DNA from: Heterostelium album PN500
Lineage: Eukaryota; Evosea; Eumycetozoa; Acytosteliales; Acytosteliaceae
Assembly (NCBI RefSeq): GCF_000004825.1
Contig: NW_008805072.1
Coordinates: 1,246,435 to 1,310,434 of the forward strand
DNA: 64,000 nucleotides
Direction: 5' to 3'
In this document: one piece after another, positions 35,301 to 47,662 of the stretch
Position numbering within the stretch: the first letter of the stretch is position 1
Layout: each line of letters opens with the position of its first letter
Notes under the pieces: generated by a model
What the model saw: only the letters and a program-made list of their open reading frames with translations
Told to the model about the DNA's origin: nothing
Databases searched by the model: none
Program-made: the position numbers and the translations under genes

Positions 35301-36265
35301 GAAAGTATCAGTTGGTTCAATTTCTAGATAAAGAGCTCAACATATCGTTGGTAGAGCGATCTGTTGATGACGCACATATCATTCTCGACGAGTCGAATTG
35401 CCTAATGATATTCGATGATCTTATCAGTCTAAATCGAAAAGAAACAACTAGCAGCATCATTAGAATATCACTTCAGTACTCTCATCTTTGGATAGTTTTA
35501 CAAGTTAACGACCGATCTCTTCAGTCACAACAATCAAAGGAAATCATTAGAGAGCTCAACGGATTACTTAATTATCTAGATATCAAAGTTTCCATTCGAT
35601 ATACGTTTTCATACCAACAAACAGCTTCATTGATAAGAGAAATATGTGAGACTATACCTACCAACAACCAAAATTGGAGTAATGTAAGTATTAAATAGAT
35701 TTTAAAACAAATGAATGAATTGACTAACAAAATAACTAATCATATAGATAGAAATATGGTCAAATAGGAAATGGTTAATGGAGAATGAAACTTTGGTATA
35801 TAACCTTATAATAATGCTTCAATAGTTAAACATAATAATGATGATATCATAGAATTTAAATATAGCTAACTCTTATTACATAGCATGAGCGATTATTATC
35901 TAGAATACCGGGATTGAATTCATTTGCAGCCCAACTATTACTTACATGGACAAATCTATCATACTTTTTAAAGTCTGACATTCAAACACTTTCGAATGAA
36001 TTCAAATGGATATCTGCTAAAACATGGGTAAGTAATATAGACCAACCAACTAACTCATTGTTTTTACAAATATTTATTTTGTATATCTTTAAAGAGTTTT
36101 GTTGAAAAGTTAATGAATCTCCCTAAAGAAAACAACAACAAACCACAATCTAAAAAACAAAAAAATTCCAACACAACCAGCAGTATTAGCAATAATAGTA
36201 AGATATCAAAGAAACCGACGCTACTACAACTTAAACAAACTAAATTGGATCAATTCTTAAAGTAA
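32307..36265 (+). CDS. SHOC1/ZIP2-like XPF-family protein with degenerate helicase region
   Basis: Fourteen exons, about 1,030 residues: 32307-32958, 33023-33060, 33118-33551, 33615 to about 33798, about 33884-33926, 33983-34097, 34167-34315, 34386-34537, 34597-34703, 34760-34924, 35002-35683, 35749-35796, 35884-36027 and 36095-36265. All junctions keep frame except the exon 4 donor, which has several options. The N-terminus is Asn/Ser/Asp-rich. Exons 3-4 resemble a helicase core with no Walker motifs (NKILWISKSLKDK, KFIIYEMVGD). The C-terminal part (from 35251) matches the SHOC1 XPF-like domain in order: HHITIIAGELLL, LNISLVERSVDD, ILDESNCLMIFDDL, RISLQYSHLWIVL. An HhH follows (RLLSRIPGLNSFAAQLLLT). 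No active ERKxxxD nuclease motif is present, as in SHOC1. It ends in QTKLDQFLK, a PIP-box-like tail. SHOC1/ZIP2 is a meiotic crossover (ZMM) factor that pairs with SPO16. Confidence 0.72.
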
Positions 36266-36307
36266 TCATTATTTACATGATTTAATGTGAGAATAAATAT
36301 TTATTCT

Positions 36308-36367
36308 CCCCCATCAGAAGTTCATAAAAGTTTGAATTTTTTGAATATGATGGGGGTTGGCGCCAAA
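36308..36367. promoter_or_regulatory. 9-bp inverted repeat followed by an E2F-like palindrome
   Basis: CCCCCATCA (36308-36316) and TGATGGGGG (36348-36356) form a perfect inverted repeat with a 31-nt loop. TTGGCGCCAA (36357-36366) abuts it. With the next base this reads TTTGGCGCC on the minus strand, an E2F-type site. It lies 40-100 bp beyond the SHOC1-like stop codon, so it could act in 3'-end formation or as a promoter element of an unseen transcript. Role unproven. Confidence 0.4.
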
Positions 36368-37557
36368 TATTCAAAAAAAAAAAATTTTAGTTTTCAAACC
36401 GTTAAAAAAAAACATTCCAATTTTCAATAAATGAATTTGATCGATTTTTTAATCTTTCCAAAATAATTATTATTTATTTTCAATATGTGTTGCTAACTTT
36501 TATTTATTACTTTAATTATTAATGAATAGAATAATAATATTTTAAGATATCTCCATTGAGTTTGTGTATTTATTTGCTTATTTATTTAGTGTTTGTTTGT
36601 TTGTTGTTCACTTGTTTATCTTCATTCCATTGGTTTCACCATTTGTGATATCTCTCTCTTAATCTTGAGCGAACTGAACTCGTTTATTAATAGGACCATT
36701 TAAATAATAATATTTGTAATATAATTGTAAATAATTTAGTTGTGTTTTTTTCAAAAAAAAAAAAAAACAACAATAACAACAAGATAAATAAATAAAAAAA
36801 AGGTATGTTTAAAAAAAAAATTATAAATATATATATTAATATTAATTTTGTGCGGATAGACAAGACTAATCAAGTATAAAACAATAATACAATGCATATC
36901 TGATATTCCATTAATTATCAGATTGTAAATAATATCGATATTTGTCATATGCCAACCTATATATATTTTCATTCATACATTCATCAATTCATACATTTAT
37001 ATATAAAGGGGTTTCATTATTATTATCATTAACAACCAACAACAGCAAAAACAAAAACAAAAAACAAAAAAATAAAAATAAAAATAAAAATCAATTTTTT
37101 TTAAAAATAATTAATAAATAAATAATAGTTATGGTGAATGCCAAAACACCCTTGTTTCAAACAACAAACATTAACAACAATCAAATAATTATAAAAAGAA
37201 AAGAATAGAATAGAAAAAGAAAAGAAAATCACTAGATTAATATTTAAAGTAATAGTAGTAGCTATTGTTTGTTTGTCTGTTTGTTTTTGTTATGTTATGA
37301 TATGTTATCTCATCGCACCGCAACACAATATCTCAACAAATTATAAGCTTGATTCTATAGCAATCAATTCATCCTATATACTATTTTATTTTTAATCTTG
37401 ATTATTTATTATTTCATTATTTAACTATTGTTTATTAGTTTATCTATATTTAGTTTAGTAAAAGATAATCATAAATATTCCAAACGAAAAAAAAAAAAAG
37501 AGAATAAACTAGAGTCGATAATCAATACTTCGGTTTAGGCAAAGGTTAGTATTAAAA

Positions 37558-37622
37558 CTACTCTACTCTACTCTACTTCACTTCACTTCACCATCGACAA
37601 AGGCATTCGACTCGACTCGACT
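37558..37622. repeat. Cluster of pentanucleotide repeats
   Basis: Three different 5-bp units follow one another: CTACT about 4 times (37558-37577), TTCAC 3 times (37577-37591) and CGACT 3 times (37608-37622). Each ends in a CT/AC-rich unit that looks derived from its neighbour. Likely slippage products in the upstream region of the MYB gene. Confidence 0.7.
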
Positions 37623-37734
37623 CTTCTTTCTACTTAGCATAAAACCGACTTGCTCACTCTTTGCATGCATGTTCTATTCGAACTCAAATCATACTGTTGT
37701 TGATTTGTTTCAAATTGAACAATGTCGAAAAGAA

Positions 37735-37766
37735 CGGTCGGTCGGTCAGTCAGTCAATCAATCAAT
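37735..37766. repeat. Graded tetranucleotide repeat
   Basis: CGGT three times, CAGT twice, then CAAT three times in perfect 4-bp register. Each block differs from the last by one G-to-A step. Confidence 0.75.
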
Positions 37767-38713
37767 CAAATCATAATAGATTACGATCGTTTTCAATCAA
37801 TTTTTGTGTATTTGTATATATGTGTGTGTGTTCAAACGGATACAGATTTAGATCATTCAACCAAAGTTTGTCCATCACTGGATTCCTTTGGTATAAAGCA
37901 ATTCCATTGAAAGCCTGGCTAGGCTTGGAAGTCGCCGTTCATTTTCAAACAACACCGCAACAACATGTTAACCACACATGCCTTATTTATCAAAAACATT
38001 ATTAGCAGTTAGAGTGAAACTCACCGTTTTTATTTTTTTCATTTTCAAATTTTTGAAAAAAAACATCACCCCCACACCTTTATTTTTGTCACCAGTTTTT
38101 AATAATCTAACTAAAAATGAAATGAACATACAAAATCAGCTAAAAGAAACACCTACAATATAATATTATACAACAACAACAAAAACCCATATTGATATAT
38201 TGAAGATAAAAATATAGATTAATAATTATTATTTATCTATTTAATTAAAATAATAATATATCAGAATCTGACAAAAATATCAGTTACTATATTTATCTTT
38301 TTTTTTTTTTTAAAAAAATTAAATATCATAAAAACAAATTATAAATTATATAATTATTATTGGTTAAATTGATTTTAATAACTGGTTTTTTTTTTGTTTG
38401 TTTGTTGTTTGTGAACATTCAATGAAATTTGATTTATCAATTCTTTTTTTGTTATCTGGTGTTATTCTAAAAAAAAACACAAAAGTTTGCAATATATATT
38501 TTATTTTGTTGGGTCATTTCTCAATATGTTGACTGACCACTTTAGTTACTTTTATCAATTTAAAAATACTCTAATAAAATTATGATATTAATCACCATTT
38601 TAATATAATATATTTCATATTTCGATCCAAAAAAATTTTCCACTTTTTTAGATATCTTGGTCTTTAATTCTACTAGGATTTACGGAATTCTGGTTACACA
38701 AAACGATTCTTTT

Positions 38714-41700
38714 ATGTTGAGTAGTGGTAGCAATAATAGCAGCGGCAATGGTGTTGCTCCAACTTCATCCTCGTCCGCTGCTGTAGCAAACTCCACTCCT
38801 ACAACATCGTCCAACAACACCTATCAGATTTCACAACATAATACTCCAGCAAAAACAATGATTTTTCATAACAACAATAATAATCAAAATCAAAATAATA
38901 ATAATAATAATAATCATAGTGGCAGTTTGAATGGAAGTGGTAGTGTTGGTAATGGTGGTTATCAGATGATATTCTCTCCTGCGCTCAGCTCCTCTTCAAG
39001 TTCAGGTTCGCTGATTATGTCAGATACCGCATCGACTATCAATGAGAATTACACTCAGGACGAAGATACCGAAGACGACTATGACTACGATGAATACTAC
39101 GACGACGACGACTTGTCTTCGAATCTGTCCTCATCGACGACAATCACTAACAATAACGGTGGCGGTTCATCGGGCAAAGGAAGACTCAACTCATCATCTC
39201 CACAGCCAAAGGAAAAGAATCACAGTCGTGGCAAATGGACACCGGAGGAAGATGAAATCCTGCGGAAGGCTGTCTCTGACAACAACCATAAGAACTGGAA
39301 AAAGATTGCTGAGCAACTACCGGGTCGTACCGATGTACAGTGTCACCATCGCTATCAAAAAGTACTGCATCCATCACTGATCAAAGGTGCTTGGACCAAG
39401 GAGGAGGATGACAAGGTTCGCGAACTCGTTGCCAAGTTTGGCGCAAAGAAATGGTCAGAGATTGCGCTCCACCTGAAGGGACGTATGGGCAAGCAATGTC
39501 GTGAGCGTTGGCACAATCATCTCAACCCAAACATCAAACGCGACGCTTGGACAACCGAAGAAGACAAAATCATCAAAGAGATGCATGATAGGTACGGTAA
39601 TAAGTGGGCAGAGATCGCCAAGCATCTGCCGGGTCGAACTGACAACGCCATTAAAAACCATTGGAACTCCTCAATGAAGAGAGTCACAACCAAGAAGGAA
39701 ACTACCACACAGAAAAAGTCAACAGGAACCAATGGTAGTAGTCGGAAACGTAAAACAGATTCACATGATAATAATAATAATAGTAACAATAATAATAATA
39801 ATAATAACAATAGTAACAATAATAATAATAATAATGATAGTAACAACAACAATAATCATAATAATAATAATAATTTTGAAATGTCAAGTAAGTAATTGTT
39901 TGAAAATTTAATAATTATAGTAGTATAAGCTAATATTTATTTTATTTTCTAATCTAGCTCATTTGGTTTCACCATTTAAAGAAGCTAATCTAAATCTTAG
40001 TCTTGATGTGCCATCACTTCAACAATATATCACTGGTATCAACTCATCACCAAAACAAAAAGAATCACCATTAAGAATCAATAATTTAACTCAAGATCAT
40101 CACTTTCAAAATATTATTACACCAATTAAACCATTTTCCAATCCTGGCAACTCCAAAAAGAAGGCGAGAATAGACTTTTCACCATCGGTAAGCAATCAAA
40201 TCTAGAAAAACAAAAACTGAAATTTCCAAACCATGTTACTAATAATTATCATTTATTTTAGAAACAAACTGATATTTTTAATTCAGATTTACCTCTTCCA
40301 GATCTATTACTATTTTCTCCGATTCAAAAGGTACATGATCGATCGATTCTAGAGACTTCTGAGCTGTCACCTCTCAAATCACCCTTTCACAATACATTTT
40401 TCGATACGCCCTACAAGAATGCGTCGTTATACGACCACTATTTCGACTCACCATCCAAATTCCAGCCGTTCAGTCCATTCAAGAGCAATCCTTCACACTC
40501 TCTGCCTTCATTCAATGTTTTATCACCATCTCAACCCAACAACAACTATAACAATTCATTCTATCACAAAAACCCATCGACACCCAATGCCATTTTACCT
40601 TCAAGTCCTTACCATTCGCTCTCGTTGATGTCACCCTCCAAACAATATCAAGCACTGCCGCAACCAACAACAACAACTACAACAGCAACCTCCTCGATTA
40701 TATCTGCGCCAACCAGTCAATACAGCTCTCTTAGTGGTAAATTTGATTCGTCACATCGTAAAATCATTGGTATTCAACTCTCGGACAAGGGAATCGACAA
40801 GAACTCGCTTAACACTATCAACTCTAAACTGAAGGGAATCGATACATCGGCAACCTCCACACCATCATCCATCTCCAGTAGTGACCAACATAATACAAGC
40901 GGTAACAATCTCTTTGTTCCAACAACACCATTCAAAGATCCACTGCCACTGTATCACAACAGTCCAAGCGCTCAATTCTTATCAAACAACAGTTCTGCCT
41001 TTTCAACACCTGGCAGTAGTCGTGACAGATCAAGAATGTCTCAGAAATACCAACAACCATTGTTTTTTGATCAAGATACAAATCCAAGTCCATATAAGAA
41101 ATCTCAGCAACAACAACAACAATCATATAATAGTGATACTAGCAGCAATCATGATAACATTAATAACTCAGTACAAAATAATAATCATAATAACAATAAT
41201 ATTAATGAATCTGTAAACAAGAATATGAATATTATGTACAATGAACAAAGTGACTGCTCCAGTGCCAATACAACTCCGAGCGACTGTTCATTTGAAGCAC
41301 TTAAACTTTTGAAAGATAATTCTAAACATTCGATATTTACTAGGGCCAAGCAAATCCTTGAGCGATCTAACGATCAGACACTAAAGATATCCAACATTAG
41401 CATATCCGATATTCAAGTGCCATCTTCACCATCCACCTCTGTTTCCAACTTTATTTATATTCTTACACCCTCATTGATGAGAAAATCATCAATGACCGAA
41501 AACAACAATAACAACAACAACAAACCACATCAACAACACTCAACAACAACGACAACAACTAATACTAACAATAATAATAATCATAATAATAGTAACAACA
41601 ATAATAATCATAATAATAATAATGGTAATGCACAACCAAACTCGTTAGCAACAGCTCCACAACAACAACAACCCAATACTAATAACTTTAATTATAATCA

Positions 41701-41731
41701 ATCACTTCACACAAGTATAATCTCGACATGA
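38714..41731 (+). CDS. Three-repeat (R1R2R3) MYB transcription factor
   Basis: Exons 38714-39887, 39958-40187 and 40262-41731, 957 residues from the first in-frame ATG. Three MYB repeats occupy residues about 170-320: [11 protein letters not shown].., [12 protein letters not shown].., and [12 protein letters not shown]... The Trp spacing is intact and the helices [24 protein letters not shown] and [12 protein letters not shown] close each repeat, as in animal c-MYB/B-MYB and plant MYB3R. The rest is Asn/Gln/Thr/Ser-rich and dotted with SP/TP sites ([29 protein letters not shown]), potential CDK targets. The reading frame stays open upstream of 38714 to a good acceptor at 38653, so a 5' coding exon may exist and the true N-terminus is uncertain. 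Confidence 0.85.
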
Positions 41732-44047
41732 CACTAACCCAAACCAACAATTCAATAAATAATTATCTCATTTACCCAATTTTGCTCCAATGAATTGAAT
41801 TCATTTACAAAAAAATAAAAATGTTTGCATCCAACTGAAAAATTTTGTAAGACCTTGAGCAAAAAACACCCCCACACAACGAGTATCCAAATTTTGAATA
41901 AAAAAGCAATGCCCACCTCTTGTCTCTGGTGTGTGCAATAAAATCAAAATCTTGATCGAAAAAAAAAATCTAGAAAAATAGATTTTGCGGTTTTTTATTT
42001 TTTTTTAATTAATTTTTAAAAACTTTAATTTGTTTCAATTCTTTGTATTATTATTAGATTTTTTTTTTTACTTTCTATTTTTTCTATTTTTTTCTATTTT
42101 TTTTATTTTTTTATTTTTACACATCTTAAAAATAATTTGTTGTTTTCCCTTTGACTAAAACGTCATCAACTTTTCATCTCGAGGCAACTCAACTCAGTAT
42201 CAGCGCGGTATCAAACTATATACCAATATAGTATTATATCAGATATATATATAGCAGCAGTCAGCCAACTCTTAAAACCAAAAACTTGTAAACAAGGTAA
42301 ACAATAATTTAATCTAAACTTTTTTAACAACTCGTTCATAGTTTCAGATGGGAAGATAATTTCCTATCTGATACTATTCCCTTTTTCCATTTTCCTTTTT
42401 CTCTACATATTGAATCATCAACTAATTTAGTGACACTCAACACACCAACACCAACACTTTGTTTTCACCATTACTACATCACAATATTTTGTTTTAATTT
42501 TTCAAATATTTAAATCCGTACTCAGATAATCGCAACAGTCTTGAAAGCATATATAAATATAGTAACAACTATTTTGTATCTCTTCAATTGAAATATACAA
42601 GAAAACTATCACCTTGATGATATCAAGTTGTTGTTGTTGTTGTTGTTGTTATATATCTGTTGTGCTATCGTTTTTTTGTTTTGTGGTTGTCATTCATCAA
42701 TTAAATTCATTCATTTTCAATTTTAAAATTGTATCATGTAATTTTACATTCTATCAGGTGTAAAACATGCCAAGGTTGAAATTGTGTTGTGACTTTTAAA
42801 ATAACCAAACAAACTATTTACATTTTGTGGTAATCAAACAATGTCAATCAAACAATCTATCAAATAATCGACCATGTAAACTTTATCACCACCACCATCA
42901 CCACGCTCATTATATACTGGAGTGGTGGCTTCGTGTGTGATGGTAGTGAGCGATTTCCAAAGTTAAAAAAGGCTGTTTTTTGTGAGAAAATATATAATAG
43001 AACAGCAGTAATGATTGGAGGATTTTGGTTTGTTATTTATTTATTTATTTTTTCAATTAAGTTGTTGATTATTATTATTTTTTTTTTATTTTGTAAAAGT
43101 GGTGGGTTGGTGAGTACACATTTACATATATATAAAATAGTAGTTATTGTTATTGTTGTTGTGTGTTGTTGTGGTGTTGTTCTGGATAAAAGAGTCAATA
43201 CCACCCACCATCACCCAAATTTGTTTTTGATTAATCATAAAACACACACACACACAAAACACACACATTTATTTTTCATCCAACATTGGCATCTTTAATA
43301 ACTAATGACACAATGTATGTGTTTCTAAAATGATTATCAATACCAATGTGATTCATTCCGATCATGATATGTAACATTGGAACTAACTACTTCCATACAT
43401 ATTGATTGTTGTTGTTGTTTAAATTTATAAATTTGAATTTATTATTGTTAACGCTAACAATAAATTATAAATGTGTTAACAATAAATCACATCAAATCAC
43501 ACAACACACACATATAACTCATATAGATTAATGGTTGTTCCCTCTTTTTCAACTAGTACAATATCTATCTTGACTAAAACACTACCACACACACACACAA
43601 AACAAACACATTAAACCAAAGAATAGAAAAAGAAAGAAAAGAAAAGAGAAACAAATCAAATCAATAACAAAATAAATAAACAATAACAAATCCAGTTATC
43701 CATCAACAACACATTAGTATAACATTTTAAATTTTAAATTAATAATCATTATATAATTTAAATATAATATATCTTACTTAATCAACTAGAACAATTATAA
43801 TTTCTATAAATCAACTTTTTTTTGTTTATTTATTATTTTCTTAATTTGTTTTTTTACAACTTGGTTTAATTAATCCAGAAATTTATAAATAATAATAATA
43901 TTTCCAAAACATATATCTTGAAATAAATTATAAATAATTTATTCATTAATAATTTAAATCTTTCCATATTGTTTATTTATTTGGTTATTGATTATTATTT
44001 TTTTTTTCCAATCAATATTTTCAAAATTATTATAAACAATAAAAAAA
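41732..44047. other. Intergenic, no gene seen
   Basis: About 2.3 kb of AT-rich DNA between the MYB and CARMIL-like genes. It has long oligo-T runs (42055-42115), a (TTG)n run (42629-42650), an ACAC run (43241-43265) and an A-rich leader up to 44047. Open frames here are low-complexity and not convincing. Confidence 0.55.
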
Positions 44048-47000
44048 ATGAATCAATCAGCCAGTTTTTCATTGTCAATACCAAATAGTCCACCTGTTTC
44101 AACAGCGACTACAACAACTACCACATCGACTACATCATACAGCGGTGCTTCGACACCAAAAAGCACAACAAGCCAATCACCAAAATGTTCACTCACACCA
44201 AGAGGAGTGACACCACGACAATATCCGCCTCACCACTCTAACAACACCTATGGCAACAACAATCATTGCTACTCACCACAACTCTCACAATCATCACCAC
44301 TTCCATTGCCACCACCACCACTTTTACCGACACCATCTACACCACCGACACCATTCCTATATCAATCGAAATCGGCCATACCGATAAACCCACTGGCCAA
44401 CTCCACCAACAGCATTGCCAGTGCGGGATACAATGTAAATGGCTATGAGAATGGGCTGATGACACCATCGTCTTCATCGTCGTCCATCTCACCATCGGCA
44501 TCACCATCATCAATGTCATTCTACCCACTATCTTCACAGTCACTACTGAACACCACCAGTAACACCAACAACAATTCCAGTTCTGGACCGAGTAGGTCGA
44601 AATCACAGAACTCCACATCAAAGAAATCATCTAAATTATTTTCCTCTCTATCTTTTGGACACTCATCCTCTGCACATCATCATCACCACCACAAAGAAGC
44701 GCCTCTCTACTCGCCATCGAAAGGATCAAGTTCTGCACCAACCACACCTTCCTTACTAACACCAACCACTTCAAGATCACAGATACCCCACCCCTCCACA
44801 AACAACAGTAGCAGCAGCAACAACAGCAGTAGCGATAAACTTACGAAATCAATCAGTAGCAGCAGTAGCAGCAGTAATAGCAGTGGCAGCAACAATAGTA
44901 TCAAGCCATACAAAGTACACAAGAAGATCAAGTATCGATTAAAAATGACTGAACTATCAGGAGGAGAGAAACGATTCGTATTCGATTTGGAGGGTAGAGA
45001 TCCAGATTTTTGTCTCTGGGTCAAAAAGACCAACAAGAAAGATGTTGTTCAGGATCGTCTTTTCGTTCTGACACAATACAATGTATATTCAATCAAACGT
45101 AACAAACTCGGAAAGAAGCACGTACAACGACAAGGTCACCTCTATGACCTCGTTGAGATCAAAACCGACGACATCGATCATGTATTACTACGTTTCTCAA
45201 CATTCACAATTGACATCAGTGGTAACAACACTGGTATTACCATCCCTAAAATTTTGATCAATGCATTCCATCGTATCAGTTTCACATTCTCTTTGGAGGC
45301 ATCTCCATCGTTAATTATTATTCCAGTTGAAAGACAAGCTCCTGAAATAGAGAATATTGGTAAGTTACCGTATAACTCAAAAAAGAATAATTATAAACAA
45401 AATCCAAAACATTAGGTTTTAACTAACATCATTTTTTCTGTCGTCTATCTATCTTTAGATCCTGGATTTGCACATGGATTCGTTGAAGTATACAAAGCAC
45501 AATGTAATTATTATAATTCTCCATTTGTTTTGGATTTAGTTCAATTCTTGGAGGAGACTGTCTCTCAGGGAAATAGAGAGTTTTGTTTGGATGATTTCGC
45601 AGGTATCGATAAGACAGCGGAGGGAGCTATCAACTTGATTCCGGTCATGGCATCACTCCGTCACAATACATACTTTGATTCGTTCGTATGTCACAACAAG
45701 ACCAGAAAGGAGGTTCCTCAGTTGCTGGCTGACGTGTTCCACCACAATCGTACGCTAACTCGTGTTTCGCTGCGTGGAATCGATACCGACGAAGGTTGGG
45801 TTCAACTTGGTGACGCGCTCCGTGAGAACACATCGAACGAGTTGCGTTATCTCGATATCTCTGACAACCCTGTTCGTGACCGTGGTATCACATCGATCAC
45901 CAACGCAATTCGTGCATTCTCACGTGAGTTTTGTCAGTTGTCAGCATCGAATATCGACCTACAGTCCAAAGGTGCTGCAGTTATGTTCCGTTCGCTCCAA
46001 GCCAACTACGCCAGTTCTGGTGCCATCGAAATTTTGGATCTCAGCAACAATCATCTCGGTACAACCGGTTCCGATCCACTCCAAGATTTCTTTGCACTGA
46101 TGAACTCATCCAATCCAAATCCAGAGAAGCCGATGCGTCATCTCAATCTTGAGAACACTCAGATCGACACTCCTCGTATCACCAATGCCATCCGTCAGGC
46201 AAACGTACAGAATCTTCAATTCCTCAATCTCAGTGAGAACAAGTTCACCAATGAATCGGTACAGGGCATCTGTTTGTTGATTAGCAAAGGTCAGAATCTG
46301 ACTGATATTCAGCTGCGTGGTTGTGGATTGTTGGGTGAACAAGTTGCTCTGCTCATTCAGGCTTGCACCAACGGTGCCGCCGTCGAACAACGTTCACTCG
46401 ATCTCTCCAACAACAATCTCGGAAAGAACGGTGCCCTAACATTTGCACCGACCATCAAGAATTGTACCAATATCACATCACTCCTGTTGTCGTTGAACAA
46501 CTTCCGTAAGCGTGGAATGACCTACATCATCAGTGCACTCGAAGAGAACACCACACTTCGTTCGATCGACCTCTCAAACAATCTCAAGAGCGGAAGCAAA
46601 GCCGACTCTGTCATCGACCACTTGGCACGTGTCGTGCAACGTCATCCAAACCTCGAGAAACTGGTGTTGGCCGGTCGTGACTCGCGTGGATTCTTCTTGG
46701 GTCGCGAACTCCTACCGTTGGTGAAATCGATGAACGAAGAGAGCCGTCTCGTCGAGCTCGACATCAACGGCAATGCAATGGGTGACGATCTCTGTCGTGA
46801 ACTCTTTGAATCACTCAAGAAGAACTCGAGTTTGCGCACATTGAACATCGATAACAACGCCATTGGATTGGCCGGTCTCGCAGCAATGAAGCGTTGTTTC
46901 AGCGTCAATCGTACACTCTCTGACATTCCCGTGCCAACTCGTGATATCGCCAAGATTCTCGGTGCCGCCAAAGACAGAAAGACCACCAACGACAAGATCG

Positions 47001-47662
47001 CAGAGATTCTCAACGATGTCCAATGGGCATTGGCAAACAACAAGAACGGCATTCCCTACACCGACATTCCATCGTCCACCGTCAAGACCACAAGTGTCGC
47101 CGTGTCGTCGGGATCGACACCAAACTTTAGAGCCACCACATATATTTCCAATCCATCGTCGCCAATGATCAACAACAACCGATCGAGCGCCGACGACATT
47201 GGAAGATACTCTGCCGGTGGCGCCGCACCTGCCTCAACCTCACACTTTACACTGTCACACAGCTCACCCGCACCAGCACAAAAACTATACAACCCACCAC
47301 CTCCACCACCTCTTTACGATCCATACCAACAACAACAACAAAGCTATCAACCACCTCCACCACCACCACCCGCTGTCGATAACAACTATGATCAATACTC
47401 TTATGATCATCAACAACAGGAACAACAAGAACAACCATCGGCAACTGACTATGATCAACAATACTACAACCATGATAACACCAACACTACAAGTTATGAC
47501 GAAAGCAATGCAGATCATGACCAACATCAACAATACGATCAAACTCAATACGATCATTCACAATACGATCAAAATCAATATGATCAATCTACAGAACACC
47601 ATGATCAACAACAACAATACAATCACAACGATACTGCATACGAATATGAGGCACAGTACTAA
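44048..47662 (+). CDS. CARMIL-family leucine-rich repeat protein
   Basis: Two exons (44048-45359, 45459-47662) encode 1,171 residues. Residues 1 to about 285 are Ser/Thr/Pro/Asn-rich with a His6 run. A PH-like domain follows (about 287-430; RLFVLTQYNVYSIKR, LLRFSTFTIDI). The CARMIL linker GFAHGFVEVYKAQCNYY leads to about 15 ribonuclease-inhibitor-type LRRs (LRYLDISDNPVRDRGI, IEILDLSNNHLG, LNLSENKF). A capping helical segment ends them (FSVNRTLSDIPVPTRDIAKIL), matching the CARMIL cap. The C-terminus has polyproline runs (PPPPPPLYDPY) and YDQ/Gln-rich repeats. CARMILs bind capping protein and Arp2/3-linked myosin I at leading edges. I do not see the basic CPI motif that binds capping protein, nor a RhoGAP domain as in Dictyostelium CARMIL-GAP. 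So this may be a CARMIL-like protein with another partner. Confidence 0.82.

Larger units (their letters stand above)
36266..38713. other. Long intergenic region upstream of the MYB gene
   Basis: About 2.4 kb. It starts with a 9-bp inverted repeat and an E2F-like palindrome (separate entry), then AT-rich DNA, oligo-A tracts, and two short-unit repeats near 37.6-37.8 kb. A T-rich stretch ending TTTTTTAG at 38646-38653 looks like a splice acceptor, so part of this region may be a 5' exon and intron of the MYB gene. No other convincing gene. Confidence 0.5.

Noticed and set aside
36751-36972. Minus-strand frame of 73 codons
   Set aside because: Low-complexity Phe/Ile/Asn from AT-rich DNA, with no splice context or family features.
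37661-38163. Plus-strand open frames in the MYB upstream region
   Set aside because: They run through tetranucleotide repeats and AT-rich DNA, with no conserved features or sensible start.
42933-43298. Plus-strand frame of 121 codons, hydrophobic and His/Thr-rich
   Set aside because: Composition follows the TTG and ACAC repeats; there is no plausible exon structure.
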